From assembly GCA_964564015.1 (NCBI GenBank), contig CAZLZR010000013.1, forward strand, positions 25,070 to 89,069: a stretch of DNA of 64,000 bases, given 5' to 3'. The notes beneath the pieces were generated by a model. That model ran no database searches. It had not been told where the DNA came from and saw nothing but the letters and a program-made list of their open reading frames with translations. The stretch comes from Acetivibrio sp964564015. GTDB taxonomy: Bacteria; Bacillota; Clostridia; Acetivibrionales; Acetivibrionaceae. Position numbers and translations under genes: made by a program. Below, one piece after another: positions 17,222-26,344 of this stretch (within the stretch, counting starts at the first letter, position 1; each line of letters starts with the position of its first letter).

Positions 17222-19336
17222 ATGGCTGATAAGTTAGTTATTGTTGAGTCACCTGCAAAAGCTCATACAATCGGAAAGTTTTTAGGCAAGGAATTTAAAA
17301 TAGTAGCTTCTGTAGGGCATGTGAGGGATTTACCAAAAAGTCAGATAGGAGTAGACATTGATAATAATTTTGAACCTAAATATATTACTATCAGGGGAAA
17401 GGGAGATGTTATCTCCAAACTGAAAAAGGAAGCTAAGAATGCGAAAAAGATCTATCTCGCAACCGACCCTGATAGAGAAGGTGAAGCTATTTCATGGCAT
17501 TTGGCCAATTTGTTGAATATAGATAACAAAGAAAAGTGCAGAGTTACCTTTAATGAAATTACCAAAAACGCTGTAAAAAATGCTATCAAGGAGCCTAGAG
17601 AAATTGATCAGGATCTTGTGGATGCACAGCAGGCCAGAAGGATATTAGACAGGATTGTTGGATACAAGATAAGCCCTATACTATGGAAAAAGGTCAAAAA
17701 GGGACTAAGTGCAGGGAGAGTTCAGTCAGTTGCTACAAGGATGATCTGTGACAGGGAAGATGAAATAGAAAACTTTGTGCCTGAAGAGTACTGGACTATC
17801 GACGCAAAACTTGAAAAAAAGGTCGGAAAAGGTTCGTTTGATGCTAAATTTTATGGAACCGGCGGCAAAAAGGTAGAGTTAAAGAATGAAGATGATGTAA
17901 AAAAGGTGCTTGATAATATAAAAGATAAAGCTTTTATTGTACAAAAGATTAAAAAGGGTGAGAAGAAAAAGTCTCCCGCACCTCCTTTTATTACCAGTAC
18001 TATGCAACAGGAAGCAGCAAGAAAATTGGGCTTCACAACAAAGAAAACCATGATTGTAGCTCAACAGCTCTATGAGGGTATAGAAATAAAAGGAGTTGGG
18101 GCAATTGGTCTTGTAACATATATCCGTACCGATTCAACAAGAATATCTGCCGAAGCACAGCAGGATGCTCTAAATTTTATAACAGAAAAGTACGGTAAAA
18201 AATATGTACCGGATGAAAAGCGCGTATTTAAAAATAAATCTGCGTCTCAGGATGCCCATGAGTGTATCAGACCTTCCCAGGTTACTCTGGAACCGGATGC
18301 TATTAAGGAGTCACTTACCAAGGAGCAATACAAACTATACAAGCTTATATGGTCCAGGTTTGTTTCAAGCCAGATGGCTTCAGCTGAATACGATACAATA
18401 AATACCGACATTACTGCAGGAGATTATACATTCAGAGCAAACGGTCAGATAATAAAATTCCAGGGTTTTATAGTTTTGTATCAGGAAGGTAAGGACGAGG
18501 AAGGTGAAGAAGGGGAAGAAGGGGAAAGCAATGTGCCTGAACTGGCTGAAGGAGAAGAATTAAAGCAGAAGAAAATTGATCCCAAGCAGCATTTTACCCA
18601 ACCGCCTCCAAGGTACACCGAAGCTAGTCTTGTAAAAACTCTTGAGGAAAAGGGTATAGGCAGACCAAGTACTTATGCTCCTACAATTACAACCATTCTT
18701 GCCAGAGGATATGTAGTTAAGGACGCCAAAGCATTGATGCCTACAGAATTAGGTAAGATAGTCAACGATATCATGAAGAATTATTTTCAGGATATAGTGG
18801 ATGTTGAGTTTACTGCTCAGTTGGAAAAAAAGCTGGACGATGTTGAAGAAGGATTTAAAAAATGGGTGGATGTAATGAGGGGATTTTATACCCCCTTTGC
18901 GGATGTCTTGAAGGATGCAGAATCCAAAATCGGAAATGTGGAAGTTCCGGACGAAGTTACGGATGAAATATGTGAAAAATGCGGAAGAAATATGGTTATA
19001 AAGATGAGCCGCTATGGTAAGTTTTTGGCATGTCCCGGATTTCCGGAATGCAGAAATGCAAGACCTATTCTGGAGGAGACTGGGGTAAAATGTCCTAAGT
19101 GTGGAGGAAAGGTATACATTAAGAAATCCAAGAAGGGTAAAAAGTATTTGGGTTGTGAGAATAACCCTACCTGCAGTTTTATGAGCTGGGAAATGCACTC
19201 GAAAGAGAACTGCCCTAAATGCGGAAACTTTTTGCTCAAAAAGTTTTCCGGAAAGAAAGCTCATTATAAGTGTAGCAACGAGGATTGTGATTTTACAAAA
19301 GTTGAGGAAAATAAAAAAGATGAAGAAAAGGAATAA
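17222..19336 (+). CDS. topA: DNA topoisomerase I (type IA)
   Basis: 704 residues after GGAGG. It relaxes negative supercoils through a transient 5'-phosphotyrosine. The N-terminal Toprim domain has IVESPAKAHTIGKFLG and DPDREGEAISWHL. The LSAGRVQSVA block and the catalytic Tyr about 300 in TYIRTDSTRIS are intact. Near residue 420 is an acidic EEGEEGEEGE insertion. The C-terminus holds three four-Cys zinc ribbons starting CEKCGR, CPKCGGK and CPKCGNF, each with its second Cys pair. A GGAGG site and short spacing link it to trmFO downstream. Confidence 0.97.
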   Translation: MADKLVIVESPAKAHTIGKFLGKEFKIVASVGHVRDLPKSQIGVDIDNNFEPKYITIRGKGDVISKLKKEAKNAKKIYLATDPDREGEAISWHLANLLNIDNKEKCRVTFNEITKNAVKNAIKEPREIDQDLVDAQQARRILDRIVGYKISPILWKKVKKGLSAGRVQSVATRMICDREDEIENFVPEEYWTIDAKLEKKVGKGSFDAKFYGTGGKKVELKNEDDVKKVLDNIKDKAFIVQKIKKGEKKKSPAPPFITSTMQQEAARKLGFTTKKTMIVAQQLYEGIEIKGVGAIGLVTYIRTDSTRISAEAQQDALNFITEKYGKKYVPDEKRVFKNKSASQDAHECIRPSQVTLEPDAIKESLTKEQYKLYKLIWSRFVSSQMASAEYDTINTDITAGDYTFRANGQIIKFQGFIVLYQEGKDEEGEEGEEGESNVPELAEGEELKQKKIDPKQHFTQPPPRYTEASLVKTLEEKGIGRPSTYAPTITTILARGYVVKDAKALMPTELGKIVNDIMKNYFQDIVDVEFTAQLEKKLDDVEEGFKKWVDVMRGFYTPFADVLKDAESKIGNVEVPDEVTDEICEKCGRNMVIKMSRYGKFLACPGFPECRNARPILEETGVKCPKCGGKVYIKKSKKGKKYLGCENNPTCSFMSWEMHSKENCPKCGNFLLKKFSGKKAHYKCSNEDCDFTKVEENKKDEEKE

Positions 19337-19361
19337 AACAATATAAGGTAAGGTATATAAG

Positions 19362-20669
19362 ATGTCTGATTATATAAATGTAATAGGTGCAGGGTTAGCA
19401 GGTTGTGAAGCTGCATGGCAGATCGCTAAAAGAGGGATTAAAGTTAAGCTTTATGAAATGAAGCCTCAAATGTATTCACCTGCTCATCACCTTGAAACCT
19501 ATGCTGAGCTTGTATGCAGTAACTCCTTGAGGTCTGATCAGCTTGAGAATGCGGTTGGACTTCTTAAAGAGGAAATGAGACTTTTAGATTCCATAATAAT
19601 GAAATGTGCGGATGCAACAAGAGTTCCTGCCGGGGGAGCGTTAGCCGTTGACAGAAGCAAATTTTCACAAATGGTTACTGATTTGATCCATGAAAATGAA
19701 AATATTGAAATAATAAATGAAGAAGTAAAGGAACTCCCTACCGACGGCATAACGGTTGTGGCATCAGGACCATTGACTTCAGAGGATTTATCAAGAAGTC
19801 TAATGAGATTGATAGGAGAGGAATATCTCCACTTCTTTGACGCAGCTGCACCAATAGTAAGTTTTGATACGATAAATATGGACAAGGCATACAAAGCTGC
19901 CCGGTATAATAGAGGCACGGCTGATTATATCAATTGTCCGATGAACAGGGAAGAGTACGATAGATTTTGGAATGAGCTTGTAAATGCTGAGCTTGCACCG
20001 GTTAAGGATTTTGAAAAGGAAGTGGTATTTGAAGGTTGCATGCCTGTTGAGACTATGGCCAAAAGAGGTGTGGATACCTTGAGGTTTGGCCCTTTAAAGC
20101 CGGTGGGACTAGTTGATCCAAACACCAGAAGTGAAGCATATGCCGTTGTACAATTAAGACAGGACAATGAGGAAGGAACTCTTTATAATATTGTCGGCTT
20201 TCAAACACGATTGAAATGGCCGGAACAAAAGAGAGTTTTTGGATTGATCCCTGGGCTTGAAAATGCAGAATTCGTAAGATATGGAGTAATGCACAGGAAT
20301 ACTTTTATTAACTCTCCAAAAGTGCTTGAACCGTCCTACAGAATGAGAAAACACCCAAACCTGTACTTTGCAGGGCAAATAACCGGAGTTGAGGGATATG
20401 TAGAGTCTGCATCATCAGGATTGCTTGCAGGAATTAACGCAGCTATGAGTGCCCTTGGGAAGAAAGATATTTTATTCCCCAGAAGTACTGCAATTGGAGC
20501 ATTGAGCAACTACGTCTCCGATCAGAATGTAAGGGACTTCCAGCCTATGAACATAAACTTTGGTTTGATGGAAGGACTGACAGTCAGAATCCGTGACAAG
20601 AGGAAGAAAAATTCTGAAATATCTGCAAGAGCCTTGCAAATTATTAAAGATATTCAAAATAGCATATAA
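19362..20669 (+). CDS. trmFO: Methylenetetrahydrofolate--tRNA-(uracil-5-)-methyltransferase TrmFO
   Basis: 435 residues of the folate- and FAD-dependent enzyme that makes ribothymidine 54 in the tRNA T loop (formerly Gid). The N-terminal dinucleotide-binding motif is VIGAGLAGCEAAWQIA. The conserved CSNSLRSD block follows at about residue 50. Downstream are EGCMPVE, FGPLKPVGL, YNIVGFQTRLKWPEQ and the FAD motif GQITGVEGYVESASSGLLAG. It lies 26 bases after topA and was probably co-transcribed with it. In Bacillus the next genes would be codV-clpQY-codY; here it ends at a terminator followed by a long noncoding gap. Confidence 0.97.
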   Translation: MSDYINVIGAGLAGCEAAWQIAKRGIKVKLYEMKPQMYSPAHHLETYAELVCSNSLRSDQLENAVGLLKEEMRLLDSIIMKCADATRVPAGGALAVDRSKFSQMVTDLIHENENIEIINEEVKELPTDGITVVASGPLTSEDLSRSLMRLIGEEYLHFFDAAAPIVSFDTINMDKAYKAARYNRGTADYINCPMNREEYDRFWNELVNAELAPVKDFEKEVVFEGCMPVETMAKRGVDTLRFGPLKPVGLVDPNTRSEAYAVVQLRQDNEEGTLYNIVGFQTRLKWPEQKRVFGLIPGLENAEFVRYGVMHRNTFINSPKVLEPSYRMRKHPNLYFAGQITGVEGYVESASSGLLAGINAAMSALGKKDILFPRSTAIGALSNYVSDQNVRDFQPMNINFGLMEGLTVRIRDKRKKNSEISARALQIIKDIQNSI

Positions 20670-20679
20670 TGAAATAGCT

Positions 20680-20710
20680 CACGCTGACCTCTTCAGGTCA
20701 GCGTGTTTTT
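20680..20710 (+). terminator. Terminator after trmFO
   Basis: CACGCTGACCT and AGGTCAGCGTG form a perfect 11-bp stem around CTTC, followed by five T. It ends the dprA-topA-trmFO block. Confidence 0.93.
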
Positions 20711-20764
20711 GAATACCGCATAAAATTCGTACAACCCCAAGCAACCGAATTCCGGCACGTACCT

Positions 20765-21019
20765 GTTTTAGTGACAAATGACGCAATTGCTTGACCTGAG
20801 CAAATAAAATCAGCTGCCGAAAGCTTGGAAATTTTGAAGTAAAAATGCCACGGATGGCATTTTTAGCGTCTCAGGGACAGGATGTCCCATAGACGCGTGC
20901 GAAAAATTTTCAAGCAAAGGTACGATTTTTGCGCAGCAAAATATCGTTCATCTGTCTGCTGAATGGCATCTTGCTGATTTTTGCGAAGGCCATGCAATGG
21001 AGGCGTTTGACACTAAAAC
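20765..21019 (+). ncRNA. Candidate structured RNA or MITE-like element with GGA-loop hairpins
   Basis: The ends are inverted repeats: GTTTTAGTG at 20765 and CACTAAAAC ending at 21019, with CAAA/TTTG and CGC/GCG pairing inside. Further nested pairs are AAAATCAGC (20806-20814) with GCTGATTTT (20973-20981) and a 13-bp helix of 20823-20835 with 20903-20915. The tip holds two hairpins: AAAAATGCCA-CGGA-TGGCATTTTT (20841-20864), and GCGTCT...AGACGC (20866-20896) enclosing GGGACA-GGA-TGTCCC. More hairpins lie at 20787-20803, 20922-20947 and 20990-21000. No reading frame fits. Both tip loops show GGA, as CsrA-binding hairpins do. Whether it is transcribed is unknown. Confidence 0.55.
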
Positions 21020-21499
21020 AACAAGCTAAGCAGTCAATTACTCAATTTTTCACACAGCATTTTTGGGTTCTTTGCCAGAAAAAGTGAAAGTAATTTTTTT
21101 TGTTTTATAGTTGTATTTTTGAAAAAGTTATGTTAATATCTACTTATGTTGTACCATTATTCTCCTGTTTTTCATGGCGAAGGTTTCTACTTTGCTTGTG
21201 GCTTCTAGGTTGTGCATCGGATATTAAAGCATTGATAAGATGGCAAAGCTAAAGCTGTACAATTAAGATCTTTTTGAAGAATGATAAATTTTACTTAATT
21301 TGATTAACTTTTCTTTATATATATACTTTTAAAGGTTTACTGTTTTAAATGCTTTTAGAAGTTGTTCTTTATGCAAATATTCTCAAGACAGTGCTTATTA
21401 AGAATTTTGTTTTTCTTGTTTTATTACACTTAAAGCTGTGATTAGTTTTTAGAGTGCGAGTTTACCACATATTATCAAAAAAATGGTGAAGGAAAACCC
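21020..21499. other. Noncoding AT-rich region upstream of the flagellar operon
   Basis: About 570 bases between the structured element and flgB hold no convincing gene. A run of eight T near 21093-21100 could end transcription of the element upstream. A second promoter-like pair, TTGATT (21300-21305) and TATACT (21322-21327) with a 16-base spacer, lies about 260 bases before flgB. Confidence 0.5.
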
Positions 21500-21505
21500 T
21501 ATGAT

Positions 21506-21535
21506 TTGTCGAAATATATCTTGGGTATGTATAAT
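21506..21535 (+). promoter_or_regulatory. Putative main promoter of the fla/che operon
   Basis: TTGTCG at 21506-21511 and TATAAT at 21530-21535, spacer 18, about 55 bases before flgB. The -10 is perfect; the -35 differs at two positions. It looks like sigma-A rather than sigma-D. Confidence 0.5.
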
Positions 21536-21589
21536 TACGACGTATAAAGTCACTAACTTGGAGTTTTGTAAATTAGGAGGCGTATCAAA

Positions 21590-22003
21590 GTGATTGATAG
21601 GATTCTGTTTGGAACAAAGGTTATTGAAAAATCACTGGATGCATCATTGATGCGAAATGAAGCTATAGCTCAAAATATAGCAAATGTGGATACTCCGGGT
21701 TATAAAAGAAAAACCGTGAGTTTTGAAGAAGAGCTGAGTGATGCTCTTTCAAAAAACAACAGTTTTAAAGGGAAAAGAACTGATCCACGGCATATACCAA
21801 TTGGTGGAAGAAATATTGATGAGGTTGGTATTAACGTTTCTGAAGACAGCAGTTCGAATGTTATGAGACTTGACGGAAATAACGTCGATATTGAAAATGA
21901 GATGGCTCAAATGGCAGAGAACAACATAAGGTACAATGTGTTGATACAAAGAATGAATAATACTTTTAGTAAAATGAAATCAGTAATCAAGGAAGGACGA
22001 TGA
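21590..22003 (+). CDS. flgB: Flagellar basal-body rod protein FlgB
   Basis: 137 residues, GTG start after AGGAGG. It is a proximal rod subunit exported by the flagellar type III system. The N-terminal rod motif NEAIAQNIANVDTPGYKRK is present, and the C-terminal helix (ENEMAQMAENNIRYNVLIQRMNN) is the partner coil typical of rod proteins. It is the first gene of the motility operon, 6 bases before flgC. Confidence 0.97.
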   Translation: MIDRILFGTKVIEKSLDASLMRNEAIAQNIANVDTPGYKRKTVSFEEELSDALSKNNSFKGKRTDPRHIPIGGRNIDEVGINVSEDSSSNVMRLDGNNVDIENEMAQMAENNIRYNVLIQRMNNTFSKMKSVIKEGR

Positions 22004-22009
22004 TGGTAA

Positions 22010-22450
22010 ATGGGATATTTCGGTTCTCTTGATATTAGTTCATCAGCTTTGACCGCACAAAGGCTTAGAATGGATACAATTTCTCAGAATATTGCCAATG
22101 TAAATACTACAAGAACTGAAGACGGAACTCCTTATAGAAGGAAAGTTGTAGTTTTTGAGGAAAAGTCACCGGAAACTCCTTTTTCCGAGTATTTGAATGA
22201 AAGCAGCAGGAAAATGGCTGGCGGAGGTGTCAGGGTTGCAAGAATTATCGAAGACAGTTCGGCATTCAAAATGGTTTATGAGCCGGGGCACCCAGATGCT
22301 AATGAAGAGGGATACGTAGAAATGCCAAATGTAGATATACTTACCGAAATGGTTAATATGATTTCTGCTACAAGATCATATGAGGCAAACGTAACCTCAA
22401 TAAATACAACCAAAAGTATGGCAATGAAAGCTTTAGAAATCGGAAAATAA
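22010..22450 (+). CDS. flgC: Flagellar basal-body rod protein FlgC
   Basis: 146 residues of the proximal rod subunit FlgC. It shows the rod-family signature ALTAQRLRMDTISQNIANVNTT near the start, and the C-terminal MPNVDILTEMVNMISATRSYEANV block that marks FlgC. GGAAGGA, inside the flgB end, serves as the ribosome binding site; another ATG 7 bases upstream is out of frame. Confidence 0.97.
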   Translation: MGYFGSLDISSSALTAQRLRMDTISQNIANVNTTRTEDGTPYRRKVVVFEEKSPETPFSEYLNESSRKMAGGGVRVARIIEDSSAFKMVYEPGHPDANEEGYVEMPNVDILTEMVNMISATRSYEANVTSINTTKSMAMKALEIGK

Positions 22451-22545
22451 CCATTAAATATACATATGGCAGCAGTTGATGCAATCATAATACTAAAATG
22501 GATACTGAATCTAACTTTATGAGAAGAATTATATAGGAGGACATT

Positions 22546-22854
22546 ATGGCTGTAAATGGTATTAACGGTCTGAATTCAATATCTTCCATTTCAAAAAGTG
22601 CTTTTTCCAATGCGGAGAAGGCTGAAAGTGTTGAAGGAAGCTTTGCAAATTATTTTAAGGATGCACTGACAAAGGTAAGTGATTTAGAAAAGGAATCAAC
22701 TGCGTTGACGGAGGACTTTGCTGCGGGTAACACCGATAATATCCATCAGGTTTTGATTGCTGCTGAAAAAGCCGATGTAGCGCTTCAGTTTACTATGCAG
22801 ATCAGAAACAAGATAATGGATGCATATAAAGAAATTATGAATATGCAAGTTTAA
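22546..22854 (+). CDS. fliE: Flagellar hook-basal body complex protein FliE
   Basis: 102 residues after AGGAGG. FliE joins the MS ring to the rod. The variable N-terminus is followed by FANYFKDALTKVSDLEKES, and by the conserved C-terminal half NIHQVLIAAEKADVALQFTMQIRNKIMDAYKEIMNMQV. Confidence 0.97.
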   Translation: MAVNGINGLNSISSISKSAFSNAEKAESVEGSFANYFKDALTKVSDLEKESTALTEDFAAGNTDNIHQVLIAAEKADVALQFTMQIRNKIMDAYKEIMNMQV

Positions 22855-22909
22855 TTTTCTGAATTCGGTTTAACAAAAGAAGAATACCAGTGTGGAAGGT
22901 GGCGACTAT

Positions 22910-24472
22910 ATGCCCGAGGTATTAGCAAAGCTTCAGCAGAGGGTGGAAGAATTTTGGAAGAACCTTGATAAGTCCCAAAAAGGCAGAATCTATGCAATAT
23001 CGGCTATACTGATTATAGCAATCACTGCCAGTATAGTGATGCTTACCCGTACTACTTACGTTCCACTTGTGACTATTGAAGACTCAAAGGATGCAGCAGA
23101 AATAGAAGAAGTGCTGCAGGAAAAGGGCATTAATTACAAGCTGGGTGAAGGAAAAAAGATACTGGTTGATACCAAGGATAAAAACAAGGCGGAATTTGCG
23201 CTGGCATCATCAGGAATAACTTCATCAGGTATGAACTTTGAAGATGCATGGAACCTTGTGAATATAACGTCTACCGAAAGTGATAAAAAACACCTTTGGC
23301 AGAATTTTAAAAAGAATAGTCTTATTGCAAAACTAAAAATGTTTGACAATGTCCGGGATGCGGATGTTGAATTGACGTTTCCGGAAAATTCGTTGTTTTT
23401 TGAACCATCTTCAAGTGATAAAGCTACTGCCTTTGTAAGAATTGACCCCAAGGGTGAAATCTCAGCAGAACAGGTAAAGGGCATTGTTAGCGTTGTTTCG
23501 GCATCAATTGAAGGTCTTGAACCCAGTAATGTCACTGTTGTCGACAATAATTTCAATATCTTGAGTACTGAAATATCAAATAGCATAGGCGATACATCAA
23601 CACAATACAAGATGAAGTTAAAAGTCAAGGAAGAGCTTGAGAGAAATATAAAGGTACTGTATCCGAACAAATCATCGAGTTTTGATTATATAAGTGTTGT
23701 AGTAAACCCGGTATTGGAGTTTGATAAGCAAAAGTCTACAAAAAAGGAAGTGTTAAAACCTACTGACATTGACGAGGCAGTAGTAAGCAGTCATACGGAA
23801 AAGGAAGAACTGGTAAACGGTACTACGGGCGGAGTTCCCGGTACGGACACTAATCCTGGAGACGGAACTACTACATACCCGATAGAAGCAGGGGATAACT
23901 CCACTTATAAAAAGACAACTACTGATATAAACAGAGAGTTTAATGAAATAATGACAGAAATGGAAAAAGCACAGGGAACGGTAAATTTTGAACAGTCTTC
24001 TGTTGCAGTGACACTCTGGTATGGGCAAAGGGTGGCAGATGACAGTGCAATTACGCCAGAGTTTCTTTCGCAGTGTCAGCAGGTAATAAGTGGCGCAACA
24101 AACATACCGGTTTCAAAGATATCCATAAATAAATATAAACTTGCTCCGGAAGAAGTTTATGAAGAACCATTGTCTGATAAGATTCAGGAATATATAGATA
24201 ATTATGGCTATTTTGCTTTGATGCTTACATTAATAATAGGTCTTTTGATTGCAGTGATACCAAGAAAGAAAAAAGAATCTTCGGAAGAAAGTTTATCCCC
24301 GGAACTCGCTGCAAACGGGCCGCAGTTTATTGTTCCTGAAGAAGAACCTTTAGCAGAAATCAGTTTTGAAGAAAGGTCAGAAGTCAAGAAGCAGATTGAG
24401 AAATTTGTTAAAGAAAAACCTGAATCGGTTGCTCAGCTATTAAGAAACTGGCTGTCGGATGACTGGGATTAA
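22910..24472 (+). CDS. fliF: Flagellar M-ring protein FliF
   Basis: About 520 residues. The ATG at 22910 lies 10 bases after GGAAGG and is preferred to an upstream GTG at 22892. FliF builds the MS ring in the membrane. A first transmembrane helix lies near residues 20-45, a second near 430-450 (YGYFALMLTLIIGLLIAVIP). Between them are the YscJ/FliF ring-building domains and a Gly/Thr-rich linker. The cytoplasmic tail ends RNWLSDDWD, matching the FliG-binding tail. Confidence 0.96.
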   Translation: MPEVLAKLQQRVEEFWKNLDKSQKGRIYAISAILIIAITASIVMLTRTTYVPLVTIEDSKDAAEIEEVLQEKGINYKLGEGKKILVDTKDKNKAEFALASSGITSSGMNFEDAWNLVNITSTESDKKHLWQNFKKNSLIAKLKMFDNVRDADVELTFPENSLFFEPSSSDKATAFVRIDPKGEISAEQVKGIVSVVSASIEGLEPSNVTVVDNNFNILSTEISNSIGDTSTQYKMKLKVKEELERNIKVLYPNKSSSFDYISVVVNPVLEFDKQKSTKKEVLKPTDIDEAVVSSHTEKEELVNGTTGGVPGTDTNPGDGTTTYPIEAGDNSTYKKTTTDINREFNEIMTEMEKAQGTVNFEQSSVAVTLWYGQRVADDSAITPEFLSQCQQVISGATNIPVSKISINKYKLAPEEVYEEPLSDKIQEYIDNYGYFALMLTLIIGLLIAVIPRKKKESSEESLSPELAANGPQFIVPEEEPLAEISFEERSEVKKQIEKFVKEKPESVAQLLRNWLSDDWD

Positions 24473-24513
24473 TCACGTTTATATAAAGATTCCAAAAGAT
24501 AGGGGGGTAAGCA

Positions 24514-25539
24514 GTGTCGAGAAGTGCAAGCGGATTTAAATCAGATATTACAGGCAAAGAAAAAGCTGCAATGCTGCTTATTGCGTTAGGCCCTGAAAAA
24601 TCGGCCGAAATATTTAAACATCTTAAAGACGAAGAAATAGAACAGCTTACTCTGGAAATTGCCAATATAAGGACAGTAACTTCTGAAGAAAAGGAAAAAG
24701 TTCTGGAAGAATTCTATCAGATATGTCTTGCTCAGGATTACATAGCTGAGGGAGGTATTGCCTACGCTAAGGAGATACTCGAGAAGGCATTGGGCACCCA
24801 GAAAGCTCTCGATGTGCTGAATAAACTTACAGTTTCATTACAGGTCAGACCTTTTGACTTTGTTAGAAAAGCGGATCCTTCACAGCTTTTGAACTTTATT
24901 CAGAATGAGCACCCTCAGACTATAGCCTTGATTTTGGCATATTTAAAGCCACAGCAATCTTCCATCGTATTATCTGCGCTTCCTCAGGAAAAGCAGGCCG
25001 ATGTGGCAAGAAGAATTGCAACGATGGACAGGACTTCACCGGAAGTTATAAAAGAGGTTGAAAGGGTATTGGAAAAGAAATTGTCCGCACTTGTAACCGA
25101 AGACTTTACTGCAGCTGGTGGTGTTCAGTCAATTGTCGATATATTGAACAGTGTTGACAGAGGAACCGAGAAGTATATCATGGAAACGCTTGAAATTGAA
25201 GATACTGACCTTGCAGAGGAAATTAAGAAAAGGATGTTTGTTTTCGAAGATATCCTTTCCCTCGACAACCGTTCCATACAGAGGTTCCTGCGTGAAGTTG
25301 ATAATGGTCAGATGGCTATTGCACTTAAAGGAAGTACGGAAGAAGTACAGAATAAGATTTATGCCAATATGTCCAAACGTATGCAGGAAATGATAAAAGA
25401 GGACATCGATTTTATGGGACCTGTCAGACTTAAGGATGTTGAAGAATCTCAGCAGAAGATTGTTAATATAATCAGGAAGCTTGAGGATGCAGGTGAAATA
25501 GTAATCTCTAGAGGTGGGGGAGATGAAATAATTGTATAA
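24514..25539 (+). CDS. fliG: Flagellar motor switch protein FliG
   Basis: 341 residues, GTG start after a G-run. FliG is the rotor part that meets the stator and sets rotation direction. Its start (TGKEKAAMLLIALGPEKSAEIFKHL) binds the FliF tail. The middle EHPQTIALILAYL motif binds FliM. The C-terminal domain has the torque helix with charged residues (DNRSIQRFLREVD). The end overlaps the fliH start. Confidence 0.97.
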   Translation: MSRSASGFKSDITGKEKAAMLLIALGPEKSAEIFKHLKDEEIEQLTLEIANIRTVTSEEKEKVLEEFYQICLAQDYIAEGGIAYAKEILEKALGTQKALDVLNKLTVSLQVRPFDFVRKADPSQLLNFIQNEHPQTIALILAYLKPQQSSIVLSALPQEKQADVARRIATMDRTSPEVIKEVERVLEKKLSALVTEDFTAAGGVQSIVDILNSVDRGTEKYIMETLEIEDTDLAEEIKKRMFVFEDILSLDNRSIQRFLREVDNGQMAIALKGSTEEVQNKIYANMSKRMQEMIKEDIDFMGPVRLKDVEESQQKIVNIIRKLEDAGEIVISRGGGDEIIV

Positions 25540-26311
25540 CAAAGTATATAAAAGTGAGCAGATAAATGTTGGTATTCCAGTTCAGATAAGGCCAAATATT
25601 ACTTTTCAGACTATAAAGAAGATGCCTTATACATCTGAATTGGAAGAAGACAACGAAGATTCTGAAAAGGATATGGAAAATCAGGAAGATGTGAAAATAA
25701 CTTCTGAAGATATTATCAGGAAAGCAAATGAGGAAGCAGAAGTGATAATTAAAGAAGCTGAACTTGAAGCTCAAAGGATGCTTGAAGCAGCAGAAAATGA
25801 GGCTATTGACAGGAAGCAGTCAATAGAAGATGAAGCAAGACAGAAAGGCTTTGAGACAGGATATGAAGAAGCAAAAAGGCAGTATGAGGATTTGCTTTCG
25901 GAAGCAGAGTTTATCAGAGAACATGCAAATTTGGAATACAATGAGGTTATGGCTGGGATTGAAAAAGATGCTTTAGAAATAATAATGCATGTAGTCAGGA
26001 AAGTAATTGGGTCAGAAGTAACACTAAACAAGGAAAATATTCTTATTTTGGTAAGGCAGGCATTGGAAAAGTGTTCAAACAGAGAAGATATAACAATAAA
26101 AGTATCGCCTCAGGATTATGATTTTCTTGTGGATAACAAGGAAAGGTTGCTTTCCATGGTAGAAGGCATAGGTGATCTTGACTTAAAAAGGGATCCAGCG
26201 TTAAAATCAGGTGCTTGTTTGATTGAAACTCCCTATGGGAGTATAGATGCAGGCGTTGGAACAAAACTTAAGAAAATAGAAGAAGCTTTTCTGAAGTTAG
26301 TTGGAAAATAA
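25532..26311 (+). CDS. fliH: Flagellar assembly protein FliH
   Basis: 259 residues, TTG start inside the fliG end, about 10 bases after a G-rich site. FliH is the stator-like regulator of the export ATPase FliI. An acidic N-terminus leads to a long charged coiled coil (ANEEAEVIIKEAELEAQRML and onward) and the C-terminal domain with VRKVIGSEVTLNKENIL and GACLIETPYGSIDAGVGTKL. It is followed at once by a terminator-like hairpin, unlike the tight joints elsewhere in the operon. Confidence 0.92.
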   Translation: MYNKVYKSEQINVGIPVQIRPNITFQTIKKMPYTSELEEDNEDSEKDMENQEDVKITSEDIIRKANEEAEVIIKEAELEAQRMLEAAENEAIDRKQSIEDEARQKGFETGYEEAKRQYEDLLSEAEFIREHANLEYNEVMAGIEKDALEIIMHVVRKVIGSEVTLNKENILILVRQALEKCSNREDITIKVSPQDYDFLVDNKERLLSMVEGIGDLDLKRDPALKSGACLIETPYGSIDAGVGTKLKKIEEAFLKLVGK

Positions 26312-26317
26312 ACAACC

Positions 26318-26339
26318 TGTGGCATAGGCCACATTTTTT
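26318..26339 (+). terminator. Terminator-like hairpin inside the operon, between fliH and fliI
   Basis: TGTGGC (26318-26323) and GCCACA (26328-26333) pair around ATAG and are followed by six T. It looks like an intrinsic terminator although the operon continues, so it may act as a partial terminator or 3'-end stabiliser. Confidence 0.7.
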
Positions 26340-26344
26340 GTATT

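Noticed and set aside
20765..21019. Insertion sequence
   Set aside because: No transposase frame and no target-site duplication at the ends (ACCT on the left against AACA on the right); at most a non-autonomous element.
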